A DNA stretch of 64,000 nucleotides, taken from the NCBI GenBank assembly GCA_940337035.1, contig CALNHX010007724.1:1-64000 (forward strand). Reading direction: 5' to 3'. Source of the DNA: Agriotes lineatus (Eukaryota > Arthropoda > Insecta > Coleoptera > Elateridae). Below the pieces are notes generated by a model. That model did no database searches, was not told the DNA's origin, and saw nothing but the letters and a program-made list of their open reading frames with translations. Position 1 is the first letter of the stretch. Each line of letters starts with the position of its first letter. Positions 45,375-58,300 of this stretch are shown one piece after another. A program made the translations under genes and the position numbers.

Positions 45375-45757
45375 TTATATTGTAGATAGTTTGCTGAGTT
45401 ATAGTGTATTTAAATAAATGTAAATTTTTAGTAAGTTTTGTTAATGTTCGTTTTAAGTTATCTTAATAAATTCATAAATGAAGTTATTTAAGTAATGAAC
45501 AAACATTCGTCATTTTTATAACTGATAGCAACGTGTAATTTTACATTAAGCTAGTGAATCACCCAAGCTACGCTTCGGTGGGAAAGGGTGTTACATGTTA
45601 CAATCAAAAACACATACAACCTTACCAATTATATATACAAAAATGTTGATAGATGAGCATTGAGTATTTGTGATTTAAAATTATACGATTTAATTAAATT
45701 AAATATAATTTCATATTACTTTAATTTTTCGTACTTTTTTTGAAAATAAAAACCGGC
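45375..45757. other. Non-coding interval between the convergent transposase genes
   Basis: AT-rich 3' flanks of both genes. It contains aataaatgtaaa and attaataaattcat polyadenylation-like signals and a small hairpin cacccaagc-tacg-cttcggtggg near 45561. No sign of a nested element boundary was found. Confidence 0.5.
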
Positions 45758-47939
45758 CTACGATCTAAGTGAAAATTTGCAAAATTTTAAACTATCATAC
45801 AATTTAATCGGTCCATTATCTTCGAAGGAGATAGCGAATAAAGATACATACATTTTATTTCCAGCGTGATATTTCGTGAATTTAAAATTTTTCTGCTCAC
45901 TATATTTATAATTTAAAAACTTCATTCTAATAAATATCCGCTGTTTAACAAACATTTTCAGTATAATATCGACATCATATTTAATTTTGAGTTTATTAAT
46001 AAGTTTTTTTGCAATTTTCTTTGGGTTACTTAAACCGGAAGACATATAATTTTTAAATTCCTTATCCAAATTTTTAATCAGGGTAAAAAACTCATCAGAA
46101 GGTTGAATTAATCCACCATAGGACAAATGTACTACCCATGGAGGTACTACCAAATTATCTACTTGTTTTTCTTGTAAACTATAAGTGTGATTGCTCAGAT
46201 GAGGGAGACTAGTTTGAAGTGTTTCGGCTACCCATCCTGCTAAATATTGAAGACAGTCTTTTTCTAAATAATCGCTTAGACCGACGTCATGGGGTTTCTT
46301 GACTTCCATGTTTTCAAACGTATCTGATAAGCTTGAAGTTGATGAATCTTCAGCAGTAATCTCAGCGCCAGACTCGCTTATAACTTCACCAACAATATAA
46401 ATATCAGAACAACGATTGATATTTGAATTAATTTGTAGGTTGGTAGATTTTCCCAATATAATTAATCGCAGCCGTTGTAGAGCATGCGTGGAAGTAGGAT
46501 GATCGTTTAAACCACCTTGTGTTCTCAATTGGCCAAATAGATTTTCTAGCGAATCTTGGTTTAATCTGTGCGTTAATATGTAAGCACACCATATAGTCCA
46601 TGTAAATGTTTTAACGAATTGATAGATAACAAGATTCCTTTTTGAAATGTTTGAATGACCCTTTTTCTCTTGAAAATGACCGTGCTATCCAAATTATACA
46701 TTTGATATAAAATGTCATTTTGAGCATCAATATTTTTACTATATGCAGATTTAATAATTAGGTCGTGATCGGGTGTATACGAGTTCATGATGTCATACCA
46801 TGAGTAAACAAGCTCTATAAAATTGGAAACTTCAATTGCTGCATTATTATCGGTATAGTAATGTCTTAACGCTATTGCTGTTGTATGACTCAGTAATTCT
46901 GCTGCCATATGAACATTCTGTCTTTTAGGGCTTTCGACAATGATTTATTGTTAGTTGAAAGCAGCTACTGATTTCTTGTTTGTTTGATAATATTAACTGA
47001 TGTAATGTATGCTTATTAATAACACAATTATTATGTACAAATTCTGAATCTAAATACCAATTCCTAATTAACTTGAGAAGATGTGGGGCATCCGCAAAGA
47101 AGTAAATATTTGAACCAGTCAATTGATGTGTAATAAATGGGTTTTCATATGTAACATTTAAATCACGCCACAGTGAAATATTTGTTGATCTGCAATCACT
47201 TACACACGCGATAACTTTAAAACCTATGTGGTACAGCGCATTTATAACATGTAGGATTTCTGGAGTCATCCTTTGATCAAAGTCGGCAAAAACAGGAGTT
47301 TTCCGTTTTCCAATTAAACCTTGAGCATTTACAATTTGCAGTTGTGAATGAGGTTCAACTACCCGGTCATTTTTGACATATTCGTACGATTCAGCAACCT
47401 TCATCTCATCATATTGAAGAACTACTAACTTTTCTATTTCTGACATAGTTATTTCTGCAATTTTTAGGAGCTGGAAAACAGTTTTTAGTAAACCCTGCTA
47501 CATGTCCATTTTAGAAGCCCAACGTTGCAATGTTGAAATTCCTGTATTAATAAAAAAAACTATTAGGTAATTAGGTATGGTATTTTATCACTTTATTGAT
47601 ATGTTATAACATAATGGATCATCAATTAACCTGGTAATGGATTCTCTTAGATATATGTAACTCGAACCTTGCTCAAATATCTCAAAGTAAAAGCTTGAGT
47701 AATATCCTGTGTTGTCCATTTTATATTTCTAGAACCTTTTATTTTTCGTAATTGAAAAGGCGTAAATATTTTTGGAAAGATACTAGCACATTTGCAACAC
47801 TTTGCGACATTAATTTTCTTTTTACAGCTCATTGTTATTAATAAATTTATTTTTTCTTGCATATTTTGTATTTTCCTATCCTTTTTTGCTGCGTTGATAA
47901 ATTAGTGAAACAACCAGACACTGCACAAGTCACAGGCAT
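45758..47939 (-). pseudogene. P-element-type (THAP) transposase gene, decayed
   Basis: Read leftwards, ATG at 47939 opens MPVTCAVSGCFTNLS, the start of a THAP zinc finger (C-x4-C), but the rest of the finger is missing. 47862-47647 contains WTTQDITQAFTLRYLSK, then a stop. An intron with GT...AG at 47630-47542 joins to GISTLQRWAS. 47446-46925 holds VVLQYDEMKVAESYEY, GPHSQ-like and VSDCRSTN, and FFADAPHLLKLIRNWYLD, core P-transposase blocks. 46908-46573 and 46528-45758 continue in other frames with AAELLSHTTAIALRHYY, LENLFGQLRTQGGLNDHPTS and the tail. At least two frameshifts and two stops are present, so it is inactive. Confidence 0.88.
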
Positions 47940-48056
47940 TGTAAAGTTTATCAACAGATATTTGACATTACGATCTTAAATTTCGCGCGGTTCGTATGAC
48001 GTCATGAGTTACTTTTTGCGGGGGAAAATAATCAAACTATGGGTTTAAATGGGAAC

Positions 48057-48097
48057 GAGGCAACCTCCTAAACACGCTTTCAGTTTTACCAACCTTG
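48057..48097 (-). repeat. Right 41-bp terminal inverted repeat
   Basis: Perfect inverse match to 43636-43676. Confidence 0.95.
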
Positions 48098-48400
48098 GTT
48101 GGCCTCAGAATCACAACAATTATACAAATGTGGCGAGCTGCGTAAAGACGTCAGTTTCGCATTAATCCAGGAGGCCGTGTTACCACCATAGCCAGCTTTA
48201 TTTATACCCACTGACCCACTGACACGTGGTCATGGCCGCTCCAATTTGGATTTTATAAAGTTTTGACAGGTCTGGAGTACCTTTGGATCCCATTGGCATT
48301 TAAAAACTTAGTTGGCCCGTGTGCTTTCGATTTTTTAAATTAGTGATATTGAAATTGTCAGATTTATTGCACTTTTGAAGTAAGTGCATATCTCATTATC

Positions 48401-48782
48401 ATGATCGGTTGTTGCGGTAATAGCCGTTCAGAAAATGCTATACATCTTGTAAGCATACCCAAAGATACAGAAACAAAACAAATTTGGTTAAACAGCATCG
48501 ATAGAGAAAATTATAATTATCAAGTAACTATCAAGTATATGTGAAAATCATTTTGGAAAAGATCAGTGGAAATTTGGAGTAAATGGCTGTAAAAAGTTAA
48601 AGAGGACTGCTATTCCGAAAACACTTCCTTATTTTTCTTCTGAACTTGTTACTGTTTCAACTACTAAGTCTGAACCTCACTACAAAAATAAATACGAACA
48701 TTTACTGACCCAACATACTAAACTACCAAAAAGTAATAGAAAATTGAGTGTTAGGTACTGTGAATTTAATATAATACAGTAG
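48401..48782 (+). pseudogene. THAP-domain fragment, outside the P element
   Basis: MIGCCGNSRSENAIHLVSIP is followed by DTETKQIWLNSIDRENY in one frame to a TGA. The next frame then gives ICENHFGKDQWKFG...LKRTAIPKTLPYF with the CxxH pair and the Pro ending of a THAP zinc finger. The frame ends at TAG 48782. One frameshift separates the halves. It lies inside the long-inverted-repeat element, so it may be the start of that element's own P/THAP-type transposase. It is truncated by LINE sequence from about 48783. Copy A has lost it. Confidence 0.7.
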
Positions 48783-49802
48783 CAACTCAGCACATTACGC
48801 GTCAATAGGCCCCTGTTTCCGTGCAATAAAGCGCACTCCATAGGTAAACAACGAACAGGGACGGATCCAGTAACAAATAGAAAAAATGGAACAAATGTTA
48901 GAAGAAATGAATAAGAAACTAGACGGAACGGAGGAAAGGGATTTACGTATAGAAAAAAAAGTAGATCTCCTACAAAAAGAAATAAAAACAATTAAATAAG
49001 AAAATGAACAAACTAAAAAGGAAATTAACCAACTAAAATTAAAGAACATACAATATGAGAAGAAAATCGGAGAATTGAATAAGAACAACAAAAACAGGAA
49101 CGTAATAAACCACGGCATCGAAGATCAAAGCTAGGAGAGTAATATACTATTACAAGAGAAAATAAGGGCGATCATTAGAGACATGGAAATAGAAATTGCA
49201 ATGGAAGAAGAGATAGTAGATAATAGAAGACGGCAAATACTAAAGCGGAAAACCAAAAAAAAAAATCTAATGGAACTAAGAAAACGGACAAAGAAAATAG
49301 AGATTATGAGAAGAACCAAAAAACTAAAGGGAAGAAATATATTCATAGAGGAAGATTACTTAAAGGAGACACAGTAAATCAAAAAGAATTCATAAGATAC
49401 AAAAATAAAATAAGAACACAGGAACATCATATAATCTTGAGATATAACAAGCTAATAATAAACGGAGAGGAATGTTACCTGGAAAAGCTCGAAGAAATAG
49501 AGATAGAAAAAGAAACAGCAATAAAACCGCTGAATGAAGGAACACAAAAAAAAGGATAAGATGGGAGGAAGAACATGTATAGAGAGATTGCCGGAAGAAG
49601 ACTTACAAGGAGAGATGAGGAAAATAACCGGAACAAATCGAGATACAGGTACAATCCCAAAACACTCCGCGAGGAAGTAAGGAGTAAGGGAGTAAAATAA
49701 AGACACGGACAACGAAACGGGACATGAGTAATTACACGATTATAAACAATACAATAAAAAATAAGGAAAAGAAATTAAAAATGAAACAATAGTAATAAGA
49801 AT
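48783..49802 (+). pseudogene. LINE ORF1 region, copy B
   Basis: From ATG near 48898 the frame reads MEQMLEEMNKKLDGTEERD...KKVDLLQKEIK, a coiled-coil pattern with Lys/Glu heptads, then stops. Further charged pieces follow (49183-49377, RRRQILKRKTKKKNLMELRKR) across several frames. This is the style of insect LINE ORF1 proteins, which bind element RNA. It leads to NETIVIRI at the hAT MITE insertion point, and the sequence resumes as GIWNIKTLTGKE at 50888. The 5' end of the LINE is not sharply defined. Copy A lacks this part. Confidence 0.65.
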
Positions 49803-50887
49803 TAGGTCTGTGCATTTCTATCGATATCTCGAATAAAATATCGAATAATTCGATATATCGAATAACGATATTAAAATAAAAGTTATTCGAATTATCGAAT
49901 AAATAATTATTCGAATAAATTTATTGGAATGATCGAATAAATAATTATTCGAATAAATTTATTGGAATGATCGAATAAATAATTATTCCGATACAAATTT
50001 ATTCGAATAAAAAATTCATTCGGTTAAAAATTTATTCGAATAAAAATTTGTAAGCTGGAATTTGAGAAATATGAAAAACTTTTTGACTGTTAATCGATGG
50101 AAGTCTTTTGCAATGGTGGAAACTGCAAACATCATTTCTTCCTCGATTAGCATATTTAGCTAGCCCCTATGTATGTATGCGAGGTACAAGTGTTCCCCCC
50201 GAAAGGGTTGTTAGTCGTGGTGGATCTATAGTTGTCGACTCCCGAGCATCGCTAACGTCGGAACACTCCGAATAATTTTTTTTGCCATGAATAAAAATGT
50301 CACCTTGTCTGCATAATTGAATGTTGTTTATTAATCTAAATAAAAAATACTGATGCGTATTGATTTCAAAGTTTTTTCTCCTGCAGGGAATTGTAAGAAT
50401 GTTCTCCAATAAAGTAATTTCTATGGGTAGAACTTTTTTTTCTGTTTCTTGTAAACAAAGTGTTTGCCTTACTTAATTTTAAGTATTACGATTTGCATAC
50501 TTTTTATTGTTCACAATTTTTTTTTCGTTCGTTTTGTAAATGTTCAATAACTTATCTAAACCTAAAATATAATAAAATGGGGTGTAGAGCAATAGTTTAT
50601 AACTTTCGAATAATTGAACACTTATTCCAATATGTTAGATATTCAATAAATTAGTTATTTGAATATGTTAGTTATTCGAATAAACTGATTATTCCAATAA
50701 GTTATTGCAATAAATCATTCGAATAAATTAGTTATCCGAATAAGTTATTCGAATAAATTAGTTATTCGAATAAATAATTTATTCGAATAACTATTTTTTC
50801 GAAAAATTCGATAGTTATTATTAATAATACTCGATATTTAATTTTATTCGTTATTCGATACCTAGTTTGCGATATCCAACACCCCTA
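49803..50887. mobile_element. hAT-type MITE nested in the LINE, copy B, 1085 bp
   Basis: The left end is TAGGTCTGTGCATTTCTATCG and the inverted right end is TAGGGGTGTTGGATATCG. The 8-bp duplication is ataagaat (49795-49802) / ataggaat (50888-50895), 7 of 8 identical. Removing it restores the LINE frame from ATAAGAAT into GGAATCTGG. Both subterminal zones are TTCGAATAA-rich palindromic repeats. There is no transposase. It contains one extra repeat unit relative to copy A near 49930-49980. Confidence 0.85.
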
Positions 50888-53665
50888 ATAGGAATCTGGA
50901 ATATAAAAACACTAACAGGGAAAGAAATAGAATTAACAGAAGGAATGGAAAGAAACAATATACAAATCCTAGGAATAAGTGAAACGAAGAAAAAAGGCAG
51001 AGGAAATACATATTTAACAAATAAATATATCCTATAGCACTCGGGAGTACACCCACAACAAAAACCAAAGGAGGCATAATAATAACGGAGGAAATAAACA
51101 AAAGAATAACTGACGTTAAAATAATAAACCCACGAATAATAGCAATAACCTTAAGTACTAGAAGAAACAATCAATATTATACAAATATATACACCAATAG
51201 AAGAAACAGTAGAAGAGGAAACTTTTATGCAGACTTACAACAAATCCAAGATGAACTGAGAGAAGAAAACCAGAACACGATAATAATGGGGGACTGCAAC
51301 AGTAGAGTTGGAAATGATCAAAACAGAGGAATGGGATGTATGGGGGGAGGGGGGTATGGAGAAAGAACCCAAAATAACAACGGAATAAAAATGATAGATT
51401 TCTGCAGAAGAAATGATATATTAATAGGTACCACAGTGTGGGAACAACCATTAGGAGACAGATACACATTTTGGCAGAAGAAAGAAACGCCAAAAACTTA
51501 ATAGACTACATAAGTTACACACAGGACTTAACGGAAAAGATTTAAAAAAATGAAACAAAGAAAGAAGCAGAAATAGGAACACAAAACAGACTACTAACAG
51601 CAGAATACTAAGCAAGATTAAACAACACACAAGAAATAGTAGCCTAGCACTACATAAACTTAAAAATACAGAGAGTAAAAGAAAATAGCAGATGGACACA
51701 GACAAAGAATTTCAAAAAAAAGGGAACATGCAAAAAATGTGGACGCTAGAAAAAAGATGGGGAACTTTCAAGGAAACAATGAAGAAGACAGCAGACAAAA
51801 TATGTTGCATAAGAAAATGTAACAAACACATGAAAGAAATAAGAGAATTGGTAAAAGAAAAGAAAGTAGCTTGGAAAAGATATATACAAACAAAAGAAAT
51901 AGGAGATAAAGACGAATACAAAAAAAAGAAACAGAGTGAAAGAAGCAATTAAGATAGCAAAAAGGAATCATGGAAGAAGATGGGAGAAGAGATAACAGAA
52001 GTACACAAAATAAACACAAGGAAATTCTGGACGAGAATAAAAAGGTTAAGATGGGATAAAAGGAAAAGTATAAAAGCAATAAAAAACAACCAAGGACAAA
52101 TACAAACAGATGCGAAGAAAATACTAGAAACATGGAAAGAATTCTACAAGAATAAGTATAACACGACGGTAGAATCGGAAGTCGGTAAAACTGAAGAACA
52201 AAAGAAACCCAGGAACAAACAATTAAGAGGGAAGAAGTAGAAGCGGCAATTCAACAAATAAAAATTGGGAAAGCATGCGGGGAAGACGGAATAGTGCCGG
52301 AGATGTTAAAGAAGCTGCGACAAAAAGGAATAGACTGGTTATGGAAGATTTGCAAAACAAGCCTGGAAAGAGAAGAAAATCCCAAGAGACTGGGAAAACA
52401 ACCTAATATTACCAATATATAAGAAAAGATTACAGACACAACGCGAGAACTACAGACCAATATGCCTAGCACAAACTGGCTATAAAATATACATAATTCT
52501 AGAAAAGAAAGTAATGAAACAAATAGAACTAAAACTAAGCGAAGAGCAAGCAGCGTTCAGATCAAATAGGCAAACAATGGACAATATATTTACAATCAGA
52601 AGCATAATTGAAAGAAAATTAAAGGAGAAGAGCTGTACCTAACTTTTCTGGATTTGAAAGCGGCTTTTGATACAGTTGATAGAGGGGAACTATGGAAGAC
52701 GCTGAGAGAATTGGAATGGACAAATAATTGATCAATGCAATAAAAAGCACATACGAAACAATCAAAGTAAAAGTACAAATTTAAAATGACCAAAGAAATT
52801 AAGCAGAGAGACAGTCTAAGCCCCTTACTATTTATAACTATAATGGACAAAATAATCAAACAAATAAAAGAAAAACCCAACCGACTGGATACAGTAATAG
52901 GACACAAGAACCTAAAAGCAATAAAATAAGCAGTCTCTTATTCGCAGATAATTATAGTAAATGACAAACAAAAAGGGGGCCAAAACAATAAGGACATAAA
53001 ATGTAAAAACAGAAAACTAAAAAAAGTATCGACGTATGAATTCCTAGGAAGTGTGATAACAGAAGACGAAAAAATGGAGGCTGAAATGGTAAATAGAGCA
53101 AACAAAGCGACCAGAATTTACTATACATTAAATAAAACGATACTAGAACACAAATATATAGACATAGAGATGAAAAACAAAATAAACAGCATGATAACAA
53201 TACCAACAATAACTTATGCCTGCGAAAGTTGGACACTTAGAAAGAAAGACGAACCTAAAATAACTGCAATGGCAATGCAACACCTTAGGAAAATGGCGGG
53301 AAAAACTAAGTTAGACAGAATAAAAAAATGAAGATATAAGAGAAATAACTGAACAGCAACCTATACTAGAAAAAATAAAAAAGAAGCAAAACTGGTACGC
53401 GCATACAGTAAGAATGGAACCGAGCAGAATGGCGAAAAGAATAATGGAAGCGGGAAAACCAATCAAAAAACAAAAAGGCAGACCCGGAAAGAAATGGCTG
53501 GAACAAATCAGAGAAATAGGAGCGGAAAGGGGAGTGACAATGGAGGAAATGAAAACAATAGCAAGAGACAGGAAAAGATGGAAAAATGGATACAGGACTA
53601 GAGACCGCCATCCGACGCCCGAAAGGCATCAAGGATTAGAGAAGAAGAAGAAGACGAAGATTCTG
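50888..53665 (+). pseudogene. RTE-like LINE ORF2 (endonuclease-RT), copy B, decayed
   Basis: The endonuclease begins GIWNIKTLTGKEIELTEGM and NNIQILGISETKKKGRG, continues MGDCNSRVGN (51286) and DRYTFWQKKE. The RT follows: ENYRPICLAQTGYKI, EEQAAFRSNRQTMDNI, LTFLDLKAAFDTVDRGELW and QRDSLSPLLFITIMD, then SYSQIIIVNDK where a catalytic box would lie. The distal zone has CESWTLRKKDEPK, GRPGKKWLEQIREIG and RDRKRWKNGYRTRDRHPTPE. The 3' end is a GAA-rich tail at 53640-53660. Numerous frameshifts and stops are present. It is more complete than copy A. Confidence 0.82.
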
Positions 53666-53697
53666 TCAGAAAATTTGGGAAAAATTCTGAGAACCTT

Positions 53698-54280
53698 CGA
53701 TTTTTACTTTTATTTGCGCATTTTTTCAGATAAAATCTATATATACAGGATGTCCCGCGTAGGAGGCATGACGTTATCGATTTATTTTTTAAATGGAAAC
53801 CCACTTGTTTTATTACGGAATATGAAAGAACACATTTTATTACTTACGCTAAATTAATTTTTGAGTATAGGTCACATGAGCAAGTATTAAGAAAAACAAT
53901 TTTTAAATTGCAAAATTTAATTTTAGAAAGTATGATTTTACGTTTTTTATCAATGACAGTAATCAATAACAAACATGTCGGTCGTCTTGGCTACTATCAG
54001 GCAGACAACAGTGCACAATCTAAACGTTTAATTTAGTTGTTTTTATTTGCATAAAATTTAGTATTTTGCAATTTTAATTGGTTTTTAAATTTTTAGTCAT
54101 ATGACCTATACACAAAAATCAGCTTAGCATTAATAGAATAATGCGTTCTTTCAAATTCCGTAATAAAAAATGGGGGTTGCAATTTAAAAAAAAAACATCT
54201 ATGACATGATACCTCCTACACGGGTCACCCTGTATATATAGATTTTATTTGAAAAAATGTTCAAATAAAATTAAAAATCG
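53698..54280. mobile_element. Hairpin MITE, copy B
   Basis: Counterpart of 36109-36685, with the same long inverted repeats (atatacaggatgtcccgcgtaggagg / inverted cacgggtcaccctgtatat). Non-coding. Confidence 0.8.
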
Positions 54281-54853
54281 ACGGGTGCCATCGTTTTTTT
54301 TTCAAAAGTTATTCCTTGAATCTTTAAGGAATTTATCCACTACTTTATGAAAGCACTGTATACAAGTACTCTACATGCTGATAGCACAGAATACATACAC
54401 ACAGTCCCTGTAGTTATTTATTCTGTATTGACAGTTCTCTTATAAAGCGGAATATTTAAATTTAAAACAACGCAAGTCGCGCTCTACCTCAAGCTTCCAG
54501 AGCTCCAACTAATCTCACTCGAGCCATCAAATCAGCCACCGAAAAGCACCAACTACACTGGAAATACAGTTAACACACTTTTACGCTGAGTAGTGGTGCC
54601 AGGAATTAATGCACTAAGTTGAAACACTCTTTATAATTGAAAAATGGGTATCCATTAACTTTTAAAGGAATGAGAATAAGAAGACACGAAAACACATTTT
54701 TCTGCAAAAATCTTGAGTTCTGAAAAAAGCGTGATTACTAATATTACTATAGGACAAATTTATACTATTAAAACATTGTTCGCCACTATCGTACTTGCCA
54801 TATTCTTTAATTGTTTTCTAATTATCTTAACTGCACATTTCGTTGATATTCCG
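54281..54853. other. Duplicated region without recognised gene, copy B left part
   Basis: Equivalent to 36686-37288 in copy A. It is interrupted at 54854 by the BEL/Pao element; the sequence resumes at 60425. It lacks a short segment near 54745 that copy A has (about 37135-37190). Confidence 0.5.
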
Positions 54854-55193
54854 TGTTGGGGAGCCTCTCAGTTTTCCGTTATTTTGGAAAATTCCTGATT
54901 GCTAGCTCGCCTTGGACGTTAATGGGCTGTATTGATTTTATTTCTTCACTGAATTATACACTCGTTGAAAGCAAAGTAGGTAATTTATTTGCTATAAATT
55001 TACACGAACAGTTTAACATTTAAACATGTGAACAATAATTACTTTCGCAGAGCGGACCTTTTCGCGTGCTGCCTCGTTGACAGACGGATTTGTAAGTGAG
55101 TTTTTAGAATCGGAAGCCCGCCCGGCAGTCTACTGCGCACAGTATGAATTCAGAATGCAAGAGAGGCGGCAAAAGTTTATAAAGTCCTTAACA
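54854..55193 (-). repeat. BEL/Pao 3' LTR (340 bp)
   Basis: On the minus strand it runs TGTTAAGGACTTTATAAAC...GGCTCCCCAACA. A TATAAA lies near the start of the LTR in element sense. Confidence 0.9.
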
Positions 55194-55195
55194 TA

Positions 55196-55206
55196 CCGCC
55201 CGCCTT
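55196..55206 (-). promoter_or_regulatory. BEL/Pao polypurine tract
   Basis: The minus strand reads aaggcgggcgg, then TA, then the LTR start TGTTAAGG. Confidence 0.55.
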
Positions 55207-55388
55207 GGAAAGGGCAACCTTTCAAATAGAACAGTACAGAGTTGACATGTAACAGCTAGAGTAAAACATGCAACATGAACACACACATATACAAAGCATA
55301 ATAGTACATGGATCTTAATCGAGTACAAGAAAACCCGAACAATGGGGAGCCAAAAGGCCTTACGAACACTGCGCTGAACGCTAACGCA

Positions 55389-58300
55389 CTAGTTCACAAC
55401 GCTAGGTAGCGGGCACAATTTGGCGAAGGATCGTTTTACGATCCCTGACACAGTTTTCACTGACGCCACACGCGTAACGCCGTCAAGGCCAGGGTGCAGC
55501 TCGGTGACCCGGCCTAACCTCCACTTCAGAGGGGGAAGATTGTCATCCTTGATGAGGACCATGGAACCAGGCTGGAGGTCCGAAAGGTGTGTGCGCCATT
55601 TGGTGCGCTGTTGGAGTTCCGAGATGTACTCTTTACTCCATCTTTTCCATACATTCTGGTGGAGCTGTTGTATTCTTTGGTATTTAGACAGCCGAGACTC
55701 GGCTATCTCAGTAACGTTGGGATCAGGCAGTGACACCAACGGACGACCAATCAGGAAATGAGCAGGAGTCAAAGGCTGAAGGTCGTTTGGATCAGAGGAC
55801 AAAGGAGACAGGGGTCGGGAGTTTAAGGTCGCTTCCACCTGTGCCAGCAAAGTGCAAAATTCATTGTAATTTAGACTAGCGTTACCTATAACGCGCCGTA
55901 GGTGATGTTTGGAGGACTTAATTCCGGCCTCCCACAATCCGCCAAAGTGGGGAGTGTGCGCGGGTATAAAATGCCAAGCTACTCCGTCGCTCGCGACTGA
56001 CTCGGAAATAGAAAGGCCTTGTTCCGCAAGAAAATTGCCTAATTCGATTAATTCGGAATTAGCGCCGACAAAATTAGTGCCATTGTCTGAATAGACATGG
56101 AGCGGTTTGCCTCGACGAGCTACAAACCTGCGAAAGGCCATTAAGAAGGCTTCAGTAGAAAGGCCAGCGACCAATTCAAGGTGCACTGCTTTTGTGACAA
56201 AACAAACGAATAGACAAAGGTAGGACTTTACTAGTTTAGAACCACGTCCCTTGCGATCCTTTATCATGAACGGTCCACCATAATCGATACCAGTCGTATG
56301 AAATGGGGGCGATGATTGAATACGAGAGGCTGGCAGATCTCCCATTATGGGTTCGGTTAACTTAGGAGAGAATTTAAAACACCGCAAGCATTGATGAACC
56401 ACTTGCTTGACTATGTTTCTGCCAGAGGTAATCCAATATCGTTCTCTGAGATTAGCTAACAGCATTTGAGGTCCGGCATGGAGAAGCCGAAGATGCTCAT
56501 GCGAAACTAGGAGTTTGGCGAATGGATGGTTGCCAGAAATCACTAGAGGAAACTTCTTGTCAAAAGGTAATTGAGAGTTGTGGAGCCTACCACCAACTCT
56601 TAGCAGTCCCTTGGAATCCAGATAGGGGTTCAAGGATATCAAAGCAGAAGATTGTTTCACAGGCTTGTTCTGTGACAACAGCTTAAATTCGTCAGGAAAT
56701 GACTCTCGTTGTGAAAACCTTGCAAGCCTTACAAGGGATGCTTGCAGTTCATCTGTAGAAAGGGGCCCAGAAAGACGATCAGCTTTGGGGGTCCGCGCAT
56801 TGTTATAAAAACGAAAGCAATAAGCTGTAACTCGTTGTAAGCCAGCCAAACTTGAATACTGATTGAACGGAAATGGTTCAACAGAGGTTACAGAAAAACT
56901 CTGAACTTCTTTTTTGAATTCTGGAAGCTCAGCACGAACATGTCTGGAAGTAGGCCAAGATGCCTCACCTTCGCTTAGCCAGGCGGGACCATGCCACCAA
57001 AGGCTTAACAGACCCAGCGGGTCAAATATCTGCCATCTTTCAGACAAGATGCTACGCTTGGTAGCCTCACCACTTGTAGAATTTGAAATATGGGATATTT
57101 CAGACAAGCTGCTACGATTGGTAGCCTTACCACTTGTAGAATCTGAAATATTGAACATGGAAGTAGGCCAAGATGCCTCACTTTCGCTTAGCCAGGTGGG
57201 ACCGTGCCACCAAAGGCTTGACAGACCCAGCGGGTCAACTATCTGGGAAATTTCAGACAAGCTGCTACGATTGGTAGCCTTACTACTTGTAGAATCTGAA
57301 ATCTGGGATATTTCAGGCAAGATGCTACGCGTGGTAGCCTTACTACTTGCAGAATCTGAAATATTCTCTACTGATAAGAATCTTTTATGAGCGATTTGCA
57401 ATGAATCACCCAATACCTCTACAGGTTCCTTAAGAGGGATAGAGACAACGAATCGACCATTCGCTTCTCGTTGCGTATTTTGCACGAAATGTGCCTCACA
57501 GGCGTTCTCTTCACTTGTGCGGACCTTTTCCTCTGGGTAATGTTCGAGTTGCCAAAACCTAGCAATGGGATCAGAAGCATCCTTGATCGTGCTAAGATTG
57601 CACTGTACAGGGTACGCAGAAGGGGGGCCTGTAGGGCCAGAAACAATCCAACCAAAACGAGTTTTTTGGAGGATGGGAAGATTTGGGCCTAGACCAATTT
57701 GTCCAATACAAAGGAGCTGCCAGAAAATGGGCGAACCAATCAGAATGTCGATGGTGCCCGGTTGGTCATAGGACAGATCTGCTAACTTGATGTTATCAGG
57801 AACCTTGAAGCTGTTTCGCTGGACGCGAAAACTTGGGGTTGTACCTGTAATCTCATCGAGAACAAGACAGGATAGGCCAATACTGTATGAGGTGTGAGGG
57901 GCTTGCAGCTTGATATCACACCTAGCCTTGATTTGAGAAGTAGCTTTACTTAAGCCAGAAACAGTAACGTTGACTTCGCGAGTTGGAAGCTTCAACCTTT
58001 TACACAAATCTGAACGTATGAAGTTCGATTGGGAACCGGAATCCAGCAGGATTCGCACAACATGAGGCGTACCATCATCAGCGATGAGTTTAGCGGTAGC
58101 CGTAGGTAAGAGTACCTGCAAAGCATTCGAACAGAATGCCGAAATCGATTGGTTTAGTTCAACAGGGGTTTCTGCCGACATCGCAGATCCTGGTTGACTA
58201 GAAGAAGCATTTTGAGGTTTGTCCTCATGAAGAAGTGTGTTGTGCCTTGATTTGCACTTTCTACACGTATATTTGGAGCTACAGCGGCTCGAAAGGTGAC

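Larger units (their letters stand above)
43636..48097. mobile_element. P-superfamily TIR transposon carrying two transposase genes, 4462 bp
   Basis: The ends are perfect 41-bp inverted repeats starting CAAGGTTGGTAAAACTGAAA (43636-43676 and 48057-48097). They are flanked by the 8-bp duplication gttggcct (43628-43635 and 48098-48105). The empty site is present in copy A (gttggactcacaatcac near 23384). The inverted similarity extends inwards (gtaactcgtgacgtcat / inverted atgacgtcatgagttac). CA ends with an 8-bp duplication fit P elements. Inside are a minus-strand P-type transposase gene and, convergent to it, a plus-strand DDE_3-type transposase gene. No separate inverted repeats or target site around the second gene were found. 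Confidence 0.93.
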
